NCBI GenBank assembly: GCA_025928545.1 | Contig: JAICJH010000023.1 | Coordinates: 23,206-87,205 of the forward strand | Origin: Bryobacteraceae bacterium | Lineage (GTDB): Bacteria; Acidobacteriota; Terriglobia; Bryobacterales; Bryobacteraceae | DNA: 64,000 nt | Direction: 5' to 3' | Shown: positions 8,723 through 18,446 of the stretch, piece by piece | Layout: each line of letters starts with the position of its first letter | How positions within the stretch are numbered: the stretch's first letter is position 1 | Made by a program: the position numbers and the translations under genes | The notes under the pieces: model-generated | Told to the model about the DNA's origin: nothing | What the model saw: only the letters and a program-made list of their open reading frames with translations | Database searches by the model: none

Positions 8723-9972
8723 ATCGCCCATGCCGAGAGAATCCCGACGCCGGTTCCGACGGCGAGTTTGCCTTCGAAGATCCAGACTTGTGTGACGCCT
8801 CCGGGTGGTACGCAGGCGCACAGGATTGCGAGCAGCGTGACTCCCCAGCCCGATATCGCGCTCAGACGGTGGCCCGCTTTCCAGGCACTGCCGAAGATGT
8901 AGACGAAGGGAATGAAGCCCACGATCACCATCAGCGAAACGATGGTGTCATAGGCCGCCCGGACGGTATCGCCGATCTGCATCAGCACCAGCAGGGCCGA
9001 TGCCAGCAGGCCTAAAGCAAGTATCGAAACGTGCGGCGTGTTCCAGCGTGGATGAACTTTCCCGAAGGCGGCGGGAAGCAAGCCATCCACACCGGCAGCG
9101 AAGGGCATTCGCGATACCGACGATCCCAGGCCGCCGAACTGTCCGACCGCGGAGACAAAGACGAGAGCCGCGAATGCCGATGGCAGCCATGGCAAGCCGA
9201 GCGCGATTCCCGCGGCATGGCCCGCCTGATTGAGGCCGTCCAGTTCGCTCACCTTGTCAGCCGGAAGCAGCACGAGAACTGCCGCCGTTGCGCCCGCATA
9301 GAAGGCGACCGTCACGAGCGATGAGATCCATGCGGCGCGCGGCAGCGTGCGTTTGGGATCGCGCACTTCGGCACCCATCAGGCCGACGAGTTCCATGCCG
9401 CTCATGGCGAAGGCAATGGCGGACCAAAAACTGACCGTATTCCAGTTGAAGTCGGGGAGCACATGAAACGAGGTCGCGGAGGGGTGGTGTCGCAACGCGG
9501 CGATTACCAGGACGATGGCGAGAAGCCAGGACGCCGCCGCACCTAAATCGACGGTCAGCTGACCGGTCCTGACGCCGAGAATATTTACGCCCAAGGCGAG
9601 CCATATCGCAGCGAGGCACACGATCAGCAGCGAGGCACGGCCGGTTGGACCGATGGCGGTTCCGATATAAAACATGGCGGCGCCGGGGAGCCACACGACG
9701 ATGCTCATCCAGTAGAGCCAGAAGCAGAGGAAGCCGTGCCAGGGGCCGAAGTCGTGGCGCGTCCAGATATACATGCCACCAGCCTGGGGATGACGGACCG
9801 TGAGAGCGGCCACCGCGATTGCGAGCGGTAATGAAAGCCCCAGCGCCCCGAGGCACCACAGCAGGATCGCGCCCGGACCGGCGTGCGCCGCGGCCGGAAT
9901 CCAGCGGGTTCCGATGATACAGGCAAGAGCGAAGAACGTAATTTCGCGAGTGCGGAGGGTGCGCCGAAGCAT
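8671..9972 (-). CDS. APC-superfamily amino acid permease
   Basis: A 433-residue polytopic membrane protein with about 12 hydrophobic helices. The pattern AAAHAGPGAILLW in the first helices, RHPQAGGMYIWTRHDFGPWHGF after helix 2-3 and SGMELVGLMGAEVRDPKRTLPRA in the middle is typical of the amino acid-polyamine-organocation family; the E-V-x-x-P-x-R block follows helix 6. Substrate cannot be told from the sequence. It begins 8 nt after the threonine synthase stop, so the two are probably co-transcribed and amino acid uptake or export is a reasonable guess. Its 3' end overlaps the convergent tlpA-like gene. Confidence 0.9.
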   Translation of the reverse strand: MLRRTLRTREITFFALACIIGTRWIPAAAHAGPGAILLWCLGALGLSLPLAIAVAALTVRHPQAGGMYIWTRHDFGPWHGFLCFWLYWMSIVVWLPGAAMFYIGTAIGPTGRASLLIVCLAAIWLALGVNILGVRTGQLTVDLGAAASWLLAIVLVIAALRHHPSATSFHVLPDFNWNTVSFWSAIAFAMSGMELVGLMGAEVRDPKRTLPRAAWISSLVTVAFYAGATAAVLVLLPADKVSELDGLNQAGHAAGIALGLPWLPSAFAALVFVSAVGQFGGLGSSVSRMPFAAGVDGLLPAAFGKVHPRWNTPHVSILALGLLASALLVLMQIGDTVRAAYDTIVSLMVIVGFIPFVYIFGSAWKAGHRLSAISGWGVTLLAILCACVPPGGVTQVWIFEGKLAVGTGVGILSAWAIYRRKAVASSSKVIAPG

Positions 9973-9980
9973 GAGCCAGT

Positions 9981-11276
9981 TTAACCGGCGAGCAGTGCTG
10001 TGATCTTCTCGGCGTCGTTGGGAACGACTATCGGGGCATTGCCGAAGTTGGGCTTGATCGGGGAGCTATCGGGGGCCTGTAAAGCGCCGGTGTGATAGCG
10101 ATAGATGTAATCGGGGTCCTTCAGGACATTGCCGGTGAGCACGGCGACCACATCGGCATTACGGTCGAGTTTGAGTTTGCGGATCCCGGCGAGAGTTGCG
10201 GCCGACGCCGGCTCGCAGCCGATCCCGCTGTGTCCAATGACTGCCTTCGCATCCGCGATCTCCTGCTCGGTGACGCTTTCGACCACGCCATTGGAAGTTT
10301 CGATTTCGAACTGCGCTTTCGGCCAACTCACGGGATCGCCGATCTTGATCGCCGTGGCGAGCGTTTCGGGATGGCCCTGCGCCTCAAATGGTTTCGAGCC
10401 CTTCTCGCGCATGTACTCGTAGAACGGCGAAGCTCCTGCTGCCTGAATGACGGCGAGCCGCGGCAGCCGGTCAATGAAACCGAGTTGATGCAGTTCGCGC
10501 AAGCCCTTGCCGAAGGCCGAGACATTGCCGAGATTACCGCCCGGCAGAACCACCCAGTCGGGCACTTTCCAGTCGCGCTGGTCCATCATTTCGATGACGA
10601 TGGATTTCTGCCCTTCGATGCGGAAGGGGTTGATGGAGTTCAGCAGATAGATGCCGAGCCGTTCCGTCAGAACACGGACCAGAGCCAGGATCTGATCGAA
10701 GTTCGCATCCACCTGAAAAGTTTTGGCGCCGTATTCCAGGGCCTGAGCGAGCTTGCCGTACGCGATATTGCCATTCGGGATGAAGATCAGCGGATCGAGT
10801 CCGCCGGCGCTGGCGTAAGCAGCCATGGAGGCGGATGTGTTGCCTGTGGAGACGCAGGCCACACGCTTCATACCGAGACGACGGGCCTGTGCGACTCCGG
10901 CGGTCATCCCGTTGTCTTTAAAAGAACCCGTGGGGTTGAAGCCCTGGTGCTTGAAGGTGATGTTGGCGAGACCGCCATAGGCTGCGGCGCGGACCGATTG
11001 CAGCAGCGGTGTATTGCCCTCGCGCAACGTGACCACGCTGTTGTAGTCATCCAGAAACGGAAAGAGTTCGCGGTAGCGCCAGACACCGCTTTGATCGAGC
11101 GGATTATTCTCCATACGGCGTTCGCGCCAGATGCGCTTCAGCAGATGGACGTCGATATCTGAAAAATCGTACTTCGCTTCGAGCAGCCCGCCGCATTTCG
11201 GGCAGTTATAGATGATTTCGTTGATTCCGAAAGACGCGCGGCACGCTGGTGCGATGCAGTTCAGGCAGGGTTGCAT
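9981..11276 (-). CDS. thrC: Threonine synthase
   Basis: A 431-residue PLP enzyme (fold type II) converting O-phosphohomoserine to threonine. The Schiff-base lysine is K120 in NPTGSFKDNG, and the PLP-phosphate loop is seen in LPGGNLGNVSAFGKG around residue 250. The N-terminus carries two Cys pairs, CLNC (4-7) and CPKC (25-28), a zinc-ribbon extension found in a subset of threonine synthases. The start is supported by this extension. The gene is followed by an APC permease 8 nt downstream. It starts 38 nt after the upstream cytochrome-type gene on the same strand. Confidence 0.95.
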   Translation of the reverse strand: MQPCLNCIAPACRASFGINEIIYNCPKCGGLLEAKYDFSDIDVHLLKRIWRERRMENNPLDQSGVWRYRELFPFLDDYNSVVTLREGNTPLLQSVRAAAYGGLANITFKHQGFNPTGSFKDNGMTAGVAQARRLGMKRVACVSTGNTSASMAAYASAGGLDPLIFIPNGNIAYGKLAQALEYGAKTFQVDANFDQILALVRVLTERLGIYLLNSINPFRIEGQKSIVIEMMDQRDWKVPDWVVLPGGNLGNVSAFGKGLRELHQLGFIDRLPRLAVIQAAGASPFYEYMREKGSKPFEAQGHPETLATAIKIGDPVSWPKAQFEIETSNGVVESVTEQEIADAKAVIGHSGIGCEPASAATLAGIRKLKLDRNADVVAVLTGNVLKDPDYIYRYHTGALQAPDSSPIKPNFGNAPIVVPNDAEKITALLAG

Positions 11277-11314
11277 GGGGAAATCCCAGTTTAACCCTGC
11301 CCTGAACGCCTCGA

Positions 11315-14293
11315 TTACTTCGCAGATACTGTAGCCGGCGCTGGTGTCTGGTACAACTGAACCTTCTGGATTGCCCAGGCAGGAGCGTTGGTGGCCGTTG
11401 CGGTTTGTGTGATGCGGATGAACTTCGCTTTCGTCGGTTTGAAGTCCATCACGACCGTATTGCTGTCGCCCTGGCCTTCAGCGAGCGAGACGCCCCAGGT
11501 CTTGCCGTCGAGAGAGGCCTCCACTTTATAACCACGTGGCCACATGCCGGCGTTCTGACCTCCACGGCCGCCGCCACCGAAGCCCGCAAAACCCGCAAAG
11601 CCACCGCCGCCCGCAGGCGCCGCGGGTGGAGTGCCATCCGCGACCGCCGGGGGAGCCGCCGGTGCTCCTCCACGACCACCGGCCGCGCCGCCACGTCCAC
11701 CACCGCCACCGCCGCGACCACCACCTCCGGACGCTCCGGCGCCGCCTCTGCCGCCGCCCCCGGGCTGGGCCGGTGCGGGCGCGACGAGTTCCATTCCCGC
11801 CAGCGTAGTTGCCGCGGGCAACTCGATCTGGAACCATGTGCTGGCTGTCTGCGCGGTGCCGGTGGTCCACGAAGTTCCCGGTTTGCCAGCCAGGGCATTC
11901 GCGGCAGTTTCGGGATTCACGCTGGCCGTCGCTTTCCAGTTCTGCTGACCAGGGACAACGGCGGGTACCGATGCTTCCAGTTCGCGAACGGTCCACTTCT
12001 TATGATTCGGATTCGCGGCCCGCACGGCGGCAACCTGGGCCGGGGTGACAAACGACGCACTATTGCCGAAGCTGTTCCGCAGATAGGACACGACGTCCGC
12101 GATCCACTGGTCGGTGTTCTTGTTCATCGGAACCATTTCTTCCGTGTATGTTTTGCCATCCACCGGACCGTTAAGGCCGGAGAGCACCACGTTGATGACG
12201 TAGTCCCGATGGGCCAGGACGCGCGCTGAACCCGCGTGCGGCGGAGCCTTCGTGCGGGCCGGGCCGGCGCCGGCCTGCGGTGCGCCTTTGCCATCGTCGC
12301 CGTGGCAGCTGAAGCAAAGTTCTTCGTAAACCGCCGCCCCGCGCTGCATGGTCTGCAACTCGGCAGGGGAAAGACCGGCGCGTGAGAAAGTCTGGATGGG
12401 ATAGAGAATCTGGTTGCCGATTTCACGCACGCCGCGGGCTTTGTTTGCCTCTTCGGCGGAGTGGATCGTATTGCGCGCATCCGGGTCCTTCAGCGTGTTC
12501 ATCGTGAGCATCGCCTGGATGGTGACGTCGGCTTCCTTATCGGTCTGAGCGGCGCGATTGTAGTCCGCGGCAAACGATTTATCGCCGGCCTTGTAAAGCG
12601 TTTCGCTCGCGCGGATGGCCTGCACGCGCATCTCCGGATGCGAGTCCCGCATTTCGGTGCGCGCCAGGGCGGGATCCAGCGCATTCAGGCCTTCGAGAGT
12701 CCACAGCGCGTGAATGCGCGCCAGTTGATTGTTCGACGTTTTCACCATGGCCTCAAGAGCAGGGACCACCGACTTATCCTGCTTGAGCACCAGCAGCTTT
12801 TGCGCCGTATCGCGCCACCAGCCGATGGGGTTATCGAGATGCGCCACTAACTGGGTTGCCGTTTCATCCAGCATGTGAGGCTGTTCCGTGGCGGCAGCTT
12901 TGCCGTCATACACCAGGCGCCAGACGCGGCCGTAGCTCACAACCTTGTCGAGTTTGTACTGATCGATCTTGGCGCGCAGGTAAGAGCCTGGAGGAGTCCA
13001 CTGCGATTCCTGAATGATTCCGTGATACATATCCAGGATGTAGATCAGGCCATCGGGGCCCACGCGGATGTTGACGGGACGGAACAGCGGGTCGGTACCC
13101 AGCACAAACTCGGAACCGGGGTAGGCATTGCGCAGTTGCGTGAGGCCTTCGGTCTTGACGATCTTCGCGCGGCGAATCAGGCGTCCGACGGGTTCGCAGA
13201 ACAGGAGATCGCCCTGCATGTCTTCCGGATAACGGTCGCTGCGAACGATGGCAGGGCCGTTCGATGCGGTGACATGATTCAGCGCGCCGATGGGCAGGCG
13301 AACGCGGCGTGTTCCGCCCTGCATATCGCCGATTGTCGGAGCGGGCCACACGGTCAGGAAGTCGGGCTCCGTCTGGTCGGCAACGGAGAACGCGCCGTAC
13401 TGGATCGGAACCTGGAAGTTGACCGGGCCACGCTCGCCGCCGGCGTCCACAAACCACATCTTGCCGTAATCGTCCTGCGCGAGACCCCACTGACCGCCAT
13501 TCGGGCCGGTGGATTCTTTCAGGATGCCGTTCGGGGTCCAGCGGAAGCGAAATGCGTTATAGGTGCTGTAAATCCAGTTGTCCAGGCCCCAGATGAAGCC
13601 GCTCTCCTGATGTTCCAGGTTGCCTCTGACGCCCGCGCCCTTAAAGAACACTTCCTTCTGATCGGCGGTGCCGGTGCCTTTCGTATCGACGTATTCCATG
13701 ACATCGCTGGCGTCGGTATCGATCGAAAGGATCTTGTTTTTATCCAGCGGCAGAACCATGCGTGGCAGAACCATCTTGTCGACGAAGACACCATGCTTGT
13801 CGTACTTGCCGTCGCCTTTCGTGCTCTCGTGTGTGCTGATCCGGCTGACGGGATCATACTCGTTGTTGCCGTCGGCATCCGGCATGTAGGTGCGCATTTC
13901 CGTGATGAACATGCGCCCGTTGCCGTCCCATTCGATGGAGGACGGATTGATGATTGTGGGATCCGAAAGGACCAGTTCCATATGGAAACCGGCTGGCAGG
14001 ATGAAGTGTTTGGCTTCTTCCTGCGCGGGGAGCGGCTTAATGGGCTCCTTAGGGGTAAAGTCCGCGCCGGGATTGTCGACCGTGACATCGCCCGTTCCTC
14101 TGCCGCCACCTCTGCCCGCCGCCGGAAGAACTCCGCGCCCACCACCGGCTCCGCGTCCCGCGCCCTGAGCGGGCGGTTGCGGCTGTGCCGGGGTTTGGGC
14201 AAACAGGGCCAGACCAATCAGCGTGACTGATGTCGCGGTCGCGATGGCCCAGCCGAGACGGCCAGGGTGTGAGCGTTTGATTCCTGTGCGCAT
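11315..14293 (-). CDS. Secreted heme-binding dehydrogenase-like protein (PVC-type) with cytochrome c and discoidin-like parts
   Basis: A 992-residue exported protein. After a signal peptide (about 1-35) and a Pro/Gly-rich stretch comes a beta-propeller resembling PQQ/sugar dehydrogenases (FHMELVLSDPTIINP, HQESGFIWGLDNW, FRPVNIRVGPDGLIYILD). HEAT-like helices follow (about 470-620), then a class I cytochrome c with heme motif CFSCH at residues 660-664. A C-terminal F5/8 type C (discoidin-like) fold ends with a tract about 60 residues long made almost only of Gly, Ala and Arg placed inside it. Such proteins are frequent in Planctomycetes and Acidobacteria. Substrate is unknown; sugar oxidation coupled to the heme is inferred. 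Confidence 0.85.
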   Translation of the reverse strand: MRTGIKRSHPGRLGWAIATATSVTLIGLALFAQTPAQPQPPAQGAGRGAGGGRGVLPAAGRGGGRGTGDVTVDNPGADFTPKEPIKPLPAQEEAKHFILPAGFHMELVLSDPTIINPSSIEWDGNGRMFITEMRTYMPDADGNNEYDPVSRISTHESTKGDGKYDKHGVFVDKMVLPRMVLPLDKNKILSIDTDASDVMEYVDTKGTGTADQKEVFFKGAGVRGNLEHQESGFIWGLDNWIYSTYNAFRFRWTPNGILKESTGPNGGQWGLAQDDYGKMWFVDAGGERGPVNFQVPIQYGAFSVADQTEPDFLTVWPAPTIGDMQGGTRRVRLPIGALNHVTASNGPAIVRSDRYPEDMQGDLLFCEPVGRLIRRAKIVKTEGLTQLRNAYPGSEFVLGTDPLFRPVNIRVGPDGLIYILDMYHGIIQESQWTPPGSYLRAKIDQYKLDKVVSYGRVWRLVYDGKAAATEQPHMLDETATQLVAHLDNPIGWWRDTAQKLLVLKQDKSVVPALEAMVKTSNNQLARIHALWTLEGLNALDPALARTEMRDSHPEMRVQAIRASETLYKAGDKSFAADYNRAAQTDKEADVTIQAMLTMNTLKDPDARNTIHSAEEANKARGVREIGNQILYPIQTFSRAGLSPAELQTMQRGAAVYEELCFSCHGDDGKGAPQAGAGPARTKAPPHAGSARVLAHRDYVINVVLSGLNGPVDGKTYTEEMVPMNKNTDQWIADVVSYLRNSFGNSASFVTPAQVAAVRAANPNHKKWTVRELEASVPAVVPGQQNWKATASVNPETAANALAGKPGTSWTTGTAQTASTWFQIELPAATTLAGMELVAPAPAQPGGGGRGGAGASGGGGRGGGGGGRGGAAGGRGGAPAAPPAVADGTPPAAPAGGGGFAGFAGFGGGGRGGQNAGMWPRGYKVEASLDGKTWGVSLAEGQGDSNTVVMDFKPTKAKFIRITQTATATNAPAWAIQKVQLYQTPAPATVSAK

Positions 14294-14345
14294 GAAGACT
14301 TCTACCTCTCGATTGAATTCGGAACTGGACGGTGGACCGACGAGC

Positions 14346-14409
14346 GTATATCAATATACATCAAAGCTCAGGGTTGCGCGTAATTTCGTATACGGTATGC
14401 AAAGTGCAT
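14346..14409. promoter_or_regulatory. Divergent promoter region with three palindromes
   Basis: The 132 nt between the divergent cytochrome-type gene and the cupredoxin-like gene hold three short dyad elements in a row: GTATAT-CA-ATATAC at 14346-14359, the perfect CGTATACG at 14387-14394, and ATGCA-AAG-TGCAT at 14397-14409. The region is AT-rich relative to its surroundings. It is a reasonable place for shared control of two secreted proteins. No regulator is identified. Confidence 0.4.
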
Positions 14410-14425
14410 GCTAAACTGGCAAACC

Positions 14426-15268
14426 ATGATCCGTTTATTCTCACGTTCCACATTCCTGAGCGCAGGTGCGATGTTTTTGGCGATGGCAACCGCTTACGGG
14501 CAGGCCGCGAAAGCGCCGGCAAAAGCTGCGCCGAAGGCCGCCGCAAAGGCTGATGCTCCGGCCACGGCTTCCGGCCCCGATGTGGCGGTGATGGGCAGAG
14601 TGTCATTCAAGGGTACGGCACCCGTATCGAAGCCGATTGCGATGGATTCGGAACCTTCCTGCGCCGCCAAACACACGGGCAAAGTGTATCCGGAGACGGT
14701 GATCGTGAATCCGAACGGCACGCTGAAGAATGTTTTTGTTTATGTGAAGACGGGGCTTGAAGGAAAGACGTTCCCGGCGCCTCAGACTCCGGCGACACTG
14801 AATCAGGTCGGCTGCGTGTATGAGCCGCATGTGCTGGGTGTTGTCGTGGGGCAGGATCTGAAGATCGTGAACAGCGACGCTACGACGCACAACGTTCACG
14901 CGCTCGCGCAGGTCAATCCGGATTTCAATATCGGCCAGCGCGCCGGTGCGGGTCCGATTATCCGGATTTTCGATAAGCCGGAAGCGACGATGGGGATTGT
15001 CTGCAATCAGCATCCGTGGATGAAGGCCGTTGCCCATGTGATTTCGAATCCGTACTTCGCGGTGTCGGGCGCGGATGGCGGGTTTGAGATCAAGAATCTG
15101 CCTCCAGGGACTTATACGCTTGAGGCACTGCATGAAAAGTACGGCGCCAGCACGCAGCAGGTGACCGTGGTAGCGGGGAAGCCTGTTGCGGTGAATTTCA
15201 GTTTCAGCTCCGGCCAGGCCTTTGTTCCGGGTTCGCTGAAGACGATGGCTAACGTTATCGTGCCGTAG
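14426..15268 (+). CDS. Secreted cupredoxin-like protein with carboxypeptidase-regulatory domain
   Basis: A 280-residue exported protein. The signal peptide ends at about AYGQ; an Ala/Lys/Pro-rich linker follows. A central domain (about 60-200) has VVVGQDLKIVNSD, THNVHA and GIVCNQHPWMKA; the His-Cys-His spacing matches type-I copper cupredoxins. The C-terminal 75 residues form a carboxypeptidase-regulatory-like (transthyretin-type) fold with FEIKNLPPGTYTLEALHEKYG. Its job is unknown; periplasmic copper binding or electron transfer is inferred. An in-frame ATG 18 nt upstream would give a longer leader; the start at 14426 gives a normal signal peptide. Confidence 0.8.
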   Translation: MIRLFSRSTFLSAGAMFLAMATAYGQAAKAPAKAAPKAAAKADAPATASGPDVAVMGRVSFKGTAPVSKPIAMDSEPSCAAKHTGKVYPETVIVNPNGTLKNVFVYVKTGLEGKTFPAPQTPATLNQVGCVYEPHVLGVVVGQDLKIVNSDATTHNVHALAQVNPDFNIGQRAGAGPIIRIFDKPEATMGIVCNQHPWMKAVAHVISNPYFAVSGADGGFEIKNLPPGTYTLEALHEKYGASTQQVTVVAGKPVAVNFSFSSGQAFVPGSLKTMANVIVP

Positions 15269-15334
15269 GTTTGTGCGCTGGCCGGTGCGGCTGCGGGCAA
15301 GTCGGGCGGGAAGCGCTAAACTGGTATTTCCCGC

Positions 15335-17683
15335 ATGCGAATTCTGCGCTGGCTATTGCTGGTCATCATCGCCGTTGTTGTTGCCGGCGTTTTCCAGTTC
15401 TACCGCCTTCAGCGGAATGCCGGGAAAGCGACCCAGCGTCCGCTGCCTGCCAGTATGGCGCTCGACGATAGGGCCAGCGCGCTCGACTGGAAGTGGGGCC
15501 AGAGCGCGGGCGGCAAACCTGCCATCACCCTTAGCGCGAAAAACTATCGGCTGACTGCCGACTCCAAAAAAGCTCAGCTGAAGTTTGTCGAACTCCACAT
15601 TTACAAGCCGGATGGGAAGTCTTACGATCAGGTCCGCACTGACTCCGCGGATTTTAATAACGACGACCACAAACTCTATGCGCCGGGCGAGGCTGAAATC
15701 ACACTCGACGTTCCCGTTGAAGGTGCGCCAAAACATCGTTTGACCGTCGTCAAAGCGGCAGGAATTAACTTTGACAGCGAATCGGGTAAAGCTCTGACCG
15801 ATCAGCATGTCGCATTTACGTTTGAAGGTGGAACCGGGACGTGCGACGGCGCGTCGTATGACCCGCTGAGCAAAGAGATCCATCTCATGCACGGAGTTGT
15901 GATGAATCTGAAGAGCAAGACTCCTGGCGGCAGGCCGATGAAGGTCGAGACCGAAGAGTTGATCTACAGCGAAACCGGTTCTACCGTGAAGATGGCGCCG
16001 TGGTCGAAAATGACCCGCGATCAGACCGTGATGGAGGCGGGAGCAACTACCGTCAATCTGAAAAATTCTCCGCTTGGCCGGAAGATCGACACGATTGATG
16101 CGCCGAACGCGAAGGGAACCGATAAGCAACAGGCCAAAGACAAGAAAGAAGGGCGGAATCTGGAGTATTCCGCGGACCTGGTAAAGGCTTACTATAACGA
16201 GCACGGTGAAATCGAAAAACTCGACGCCACTGGAAATGCGCGGCTGGTTTCGCATTCGAAAGCGGCCGATACCACGATGTCCGGCGCCCGTTTAAATATG
16301 TTGTTTACCGCGGGAAAAGAAGACAGCGTGCTTTCTTCGGCTCAGGCGCGCGGCAATGCGGTAGTGGAATCGAAATCCCTGCCGGTGGCGGGTGGGCTCA
16401 CGCCGGACACGAAAATCCTGCACTCCGATTCAGTAGATGTTTTTATGAAGCCGGATGGCAAGGATCTGGACCATGTGGCTACTCTTGCGCCGGGAACGAT
16501 GGAATTCGTTCCCAATCAGACCGCGAGGGAGCGGCGTCAGGTGAAAGCGGACCGCATGCTGGTGAAATACGGCGCGAACAACGAGATCCAGAGTTTTCAC
16601 GCCGATACGGCAGCAACAGAGACGCATCCGTCGCAGGATGAGATCGCCAGGAAGAAAAAGACCGCGACGGATATTGCGGTGACCAGCAGCAAGACGATGG
16701 ATGTGGCATTCGACGAAAAAGGCCAGGTGAAACAGATCCTGCAATCGGGCAATTTCCATTACTCGGAGGGTGTGCGCAAAGCGCAGGCCGATAACGCCGT
16801 GATGGATAATTCAAAAAACCTGATGGATCTGGACGGGCATGCGCGAATCTCGGACGATTCGGGAACGACGGCCGCGAACCATATTCAGATCGATCAGACG
16901 AAGGATTCCATGGATGCGAGGGGCAGTGTCAGTACGACGCATATGGCCGAGCAGAAGCCCGATCCAAAAGATCCGAAGACAGTGGCGAAAACGGGCGACT
17001 CCGGGGGAATGCTCGACCCGGGCGAGGCGATGCAGGGCAAGGCCGATCACGTGGTTTCGGAATCGCGCGGAAGCAAGTTGAATTACATCGGCAATGCCCA
17101 GGTCTGGCAGGGTGGGAGCAAGGTGATGGCGGACCGTGTAGATATCGACCGCAAAGAGAAGACGCTGATTGCGGATGGACACGCGGTTTCACTTCTCCAG
17201 GATTCCACCAAAACATCAGCGGATGGAAAGCCCGGCCCGGTCCCGACGACGACGCAGGTACGTTCTCAGAAACTGGTTTATGCCGATGCGGCCCGTCTGG
17301 CGACCTACACCGGTGATGTGACCATGATTCGGGCGGGATTGACGGTGAAGTGCGCAACGCTGCAGGCGTACATGAATGACGGCAAACCGGTGAACGGGAA
17401 AACACCGGAGTCGCGAATCGACCATGCGATCGCGGATGGAAAAGTCGAAATTGTGCAGACCATCGCCGCGCGGCAGCGCACGGGCACGAGCGAGCACGGA
17501 GAATACTATACAGAAGAGGGGAAAATTATCCTGACCGGTGGGCGTCCCTATCTGAAAGACTCCAAACAGGGCGACGTGCACGGGGATAAGCTGACCTACT
17601 TTACCAACGACGACAAGCTGATTTACGACGGAGCTCCGAAGGATAAAGTCGAAGGCCGCATCTTCCGGCCGGGCAAATCGTAA
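15335..17683 (+). CDS. LptC-LptA (OstA-like) fusion, LPS transport
   Basis: A 782-residue protein anchored by one N-terminal helix (residues 4-22). The first 200 residues have LptC features: a lysine/arginine after the anchor, the A-x-N-Y-R-L-T-x-D-S start and repeated short strands with D-A-x-x-Y motifs. The remaining part contains several OstA-like beta-jellyroll repeats, ending [20 protein letters not shown], a classic LptA C-terminal pattern. LptC and LptA normally are separate proteins making the periplasmic bridge for lipopolysaccharide. Its next neighbour is the ATPase gene lptB, 19 nt away, which supports the assignment. The length (LptC about 190, LptA about 185) means several LptA-like units. 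Confidence 0.85.
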   Translation: MRILRWLLLVIIAVVVAGVFQFYRLQRNAGKATQRPLPASMALDDRASALDWKWGQSAGGKPAITLSAKNYRLTADSKKAQLKFVELHIYKPDGKSYDQVRTDSADFNNDDHKLYAPGEAEITLDVPVEGAPKHRLTVVKAAGINFDSESGKALTDQHVAFTFEGGTGTCDGASYDPLSKEIHLMHGVVMNLKSKTPGGRPMKVETEELIYSETGSTVKMAPWSKMTRDQTVMEAGATTVNLKNSPLGRKIDTIDAPNAKGTDKQQAKDKKEGRNLEYSADLVKAYYNEHGEIEKLDATGNARLVSHSKAADTTMSGARLNMLFTAGKEDSVLSSAQARGNAVVESKSLPVAGGLTPDTKILHSDSVDVFMKPDGKDLDHVATLAPGTMEFVPNQTARERRQVKADRMLVKYGANNEIQSFHADTAATETHPSQDEIARKKKTATDIAVTSSKTMDVAFDEKGQVKQILQSGNFHYSEGVRKAQADNAVMDNSKNLMDLDGHARISDDSGTTAANHIQIDQTKDSMDARGSVSTTHMAEQKPDPKDPKTVAKTGDSGGMLDPGEAMQGKADHVVSESRGSKLNYIGNAQVWQGGSKVMADRVDIDRKEKTLIADGHAVSLLQDSTKTSADGKPGPVPTTTQVRSQKLVYADAARLATYTGDVTMIRAGLTVKCATLQAYMNDGKPVNGKTPESRIDHAIADGKVEIVQTIAARQRTGTSEHGEYYTEEGKIILTGGRPYLKDSKQGDVHGDKLTYFTNDDKLIYDGAPKDKVEGRIFRPGKS

Positions 17684-17702
17684 TGGGCCGGGACAGAGTT
17701 TG

Positions 17703-18443
17703 ATGAAAAAGCTGGAAACCGTTGAGATCGCGAAGTCGTACCGTGGACGCCGCGTGGTGAACGATGTTTCTCTCACCGTGGGGCCGGGCGAAATTGTTGG
17801 TTTGCTGGGGCCGAACGGGGCGGGGAAGACGACATCGTTCTACATGGTGGTGGGGCTGATCAGTCCGGATTCCGGCAAGGTCCTGCTGGATGGCAAGGAC
17901 GTCACGAACGTTCCGATGTATCAGCGGGCCAACCTTGGAGTGAGTTATCTGCCGCAGGAAGCGTCCGTATTTCGGAAGCTGACCGTGGAAGACAACCTGA
18001 TGGCGATACTGCAGACGCGCCGCATGACGGGGCGCGATCGACGGGAAAAGATGAACCGGCTCATCGAGGAGATGGGGCTGGGGACTGTGCGGCGAAGCAA
18101 GGGGTATGTGCTTTCCGGCGGTGAGCGGCGGCGGGTGGAGATAGCGCGGTCTTTGGCTATTGATCCGAGTTTTCTCCTGCTGGATGAGCCGTTTTCGGGA
18201 ATTGATCCAATTCAGGTGTTGGAACTTCAACGAATTATTCTGGATCTGAAGAAATCCGGAATTGGCATTCTGGTGACGGATCACAATGTGCGGGAAACGT
18301 TGAGTGTGACGGATCGCGCTTACATTATTAACGAGGGCAAGATTTTCCGGAGTGGGCGGCCGGATGATCTGGCGGCTGATCCGGAAGTGCGGCGGGTTTA
18401 TCTGGGTGAGGGGTTTCAGCTGTCGTTGGGGTATGGGGCTTGA
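17703..18443 (+). CDS. lptB: LPS export ABC transporter ATPase LptB
   Basis: A 246-residue ABC ATPase. Walker [10 protein letters not shown] is at residues 36-44, the signature LSGGERRR at 137-144, Walker B LLLDEP with D161/E162, and the switch histidine is in [10 protein letters not shown]. The order [20 protein letters not shown] in the Q-loop is characteristic of LptB. It powers lipopolysaccharide extraction with LptFG from the inner membrane. The LptC/LptA fusion lies just upstream in the same direction. The gene ends 4 nt from the 3' end of the convergent efflux operon. Confidence 0.95.
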   Translation: MKKLETVEIAKSYRGRRVVNDVSLTVGPGEIVGLLGPNGAGKTTSFYMVVGLISPDSGKVLLDGKDVTNVPMYQRANLGVSYLPQEASVFRKLTVEDNLMAILQTRRMTGRDRREKMNRLIEEMGLGTVRRSKGYVLSGGERRRVEIARSLAIDPSFLLLDEPFSGIDPIQVLELQRIILDLKKSGIGILVTDHNVRETLSVTDRAYIINEGKIFRSGRPDDLAADPEVRRVYLGEGFQLSLGYGA

Positions 18444-18446
18444 AGT

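Noticed and set aside
10092..11162. A 356-codon open frame opposite thrC
   Set aside because: Antisense shadow; thrC is certain on the other strand.
11600..11790. Repetitive GC-rich tract that might be a tandem DNA repeat or CRISPR-like array
   Set aside because: It encodes the Gly/Ala/Arg tract in frame; units are irregular and no spacers exist.
12875..14230. A 451-codon open frame opposite the cytochrome-type gene
   Set aside because: Shadow of the real gene; no family motif.
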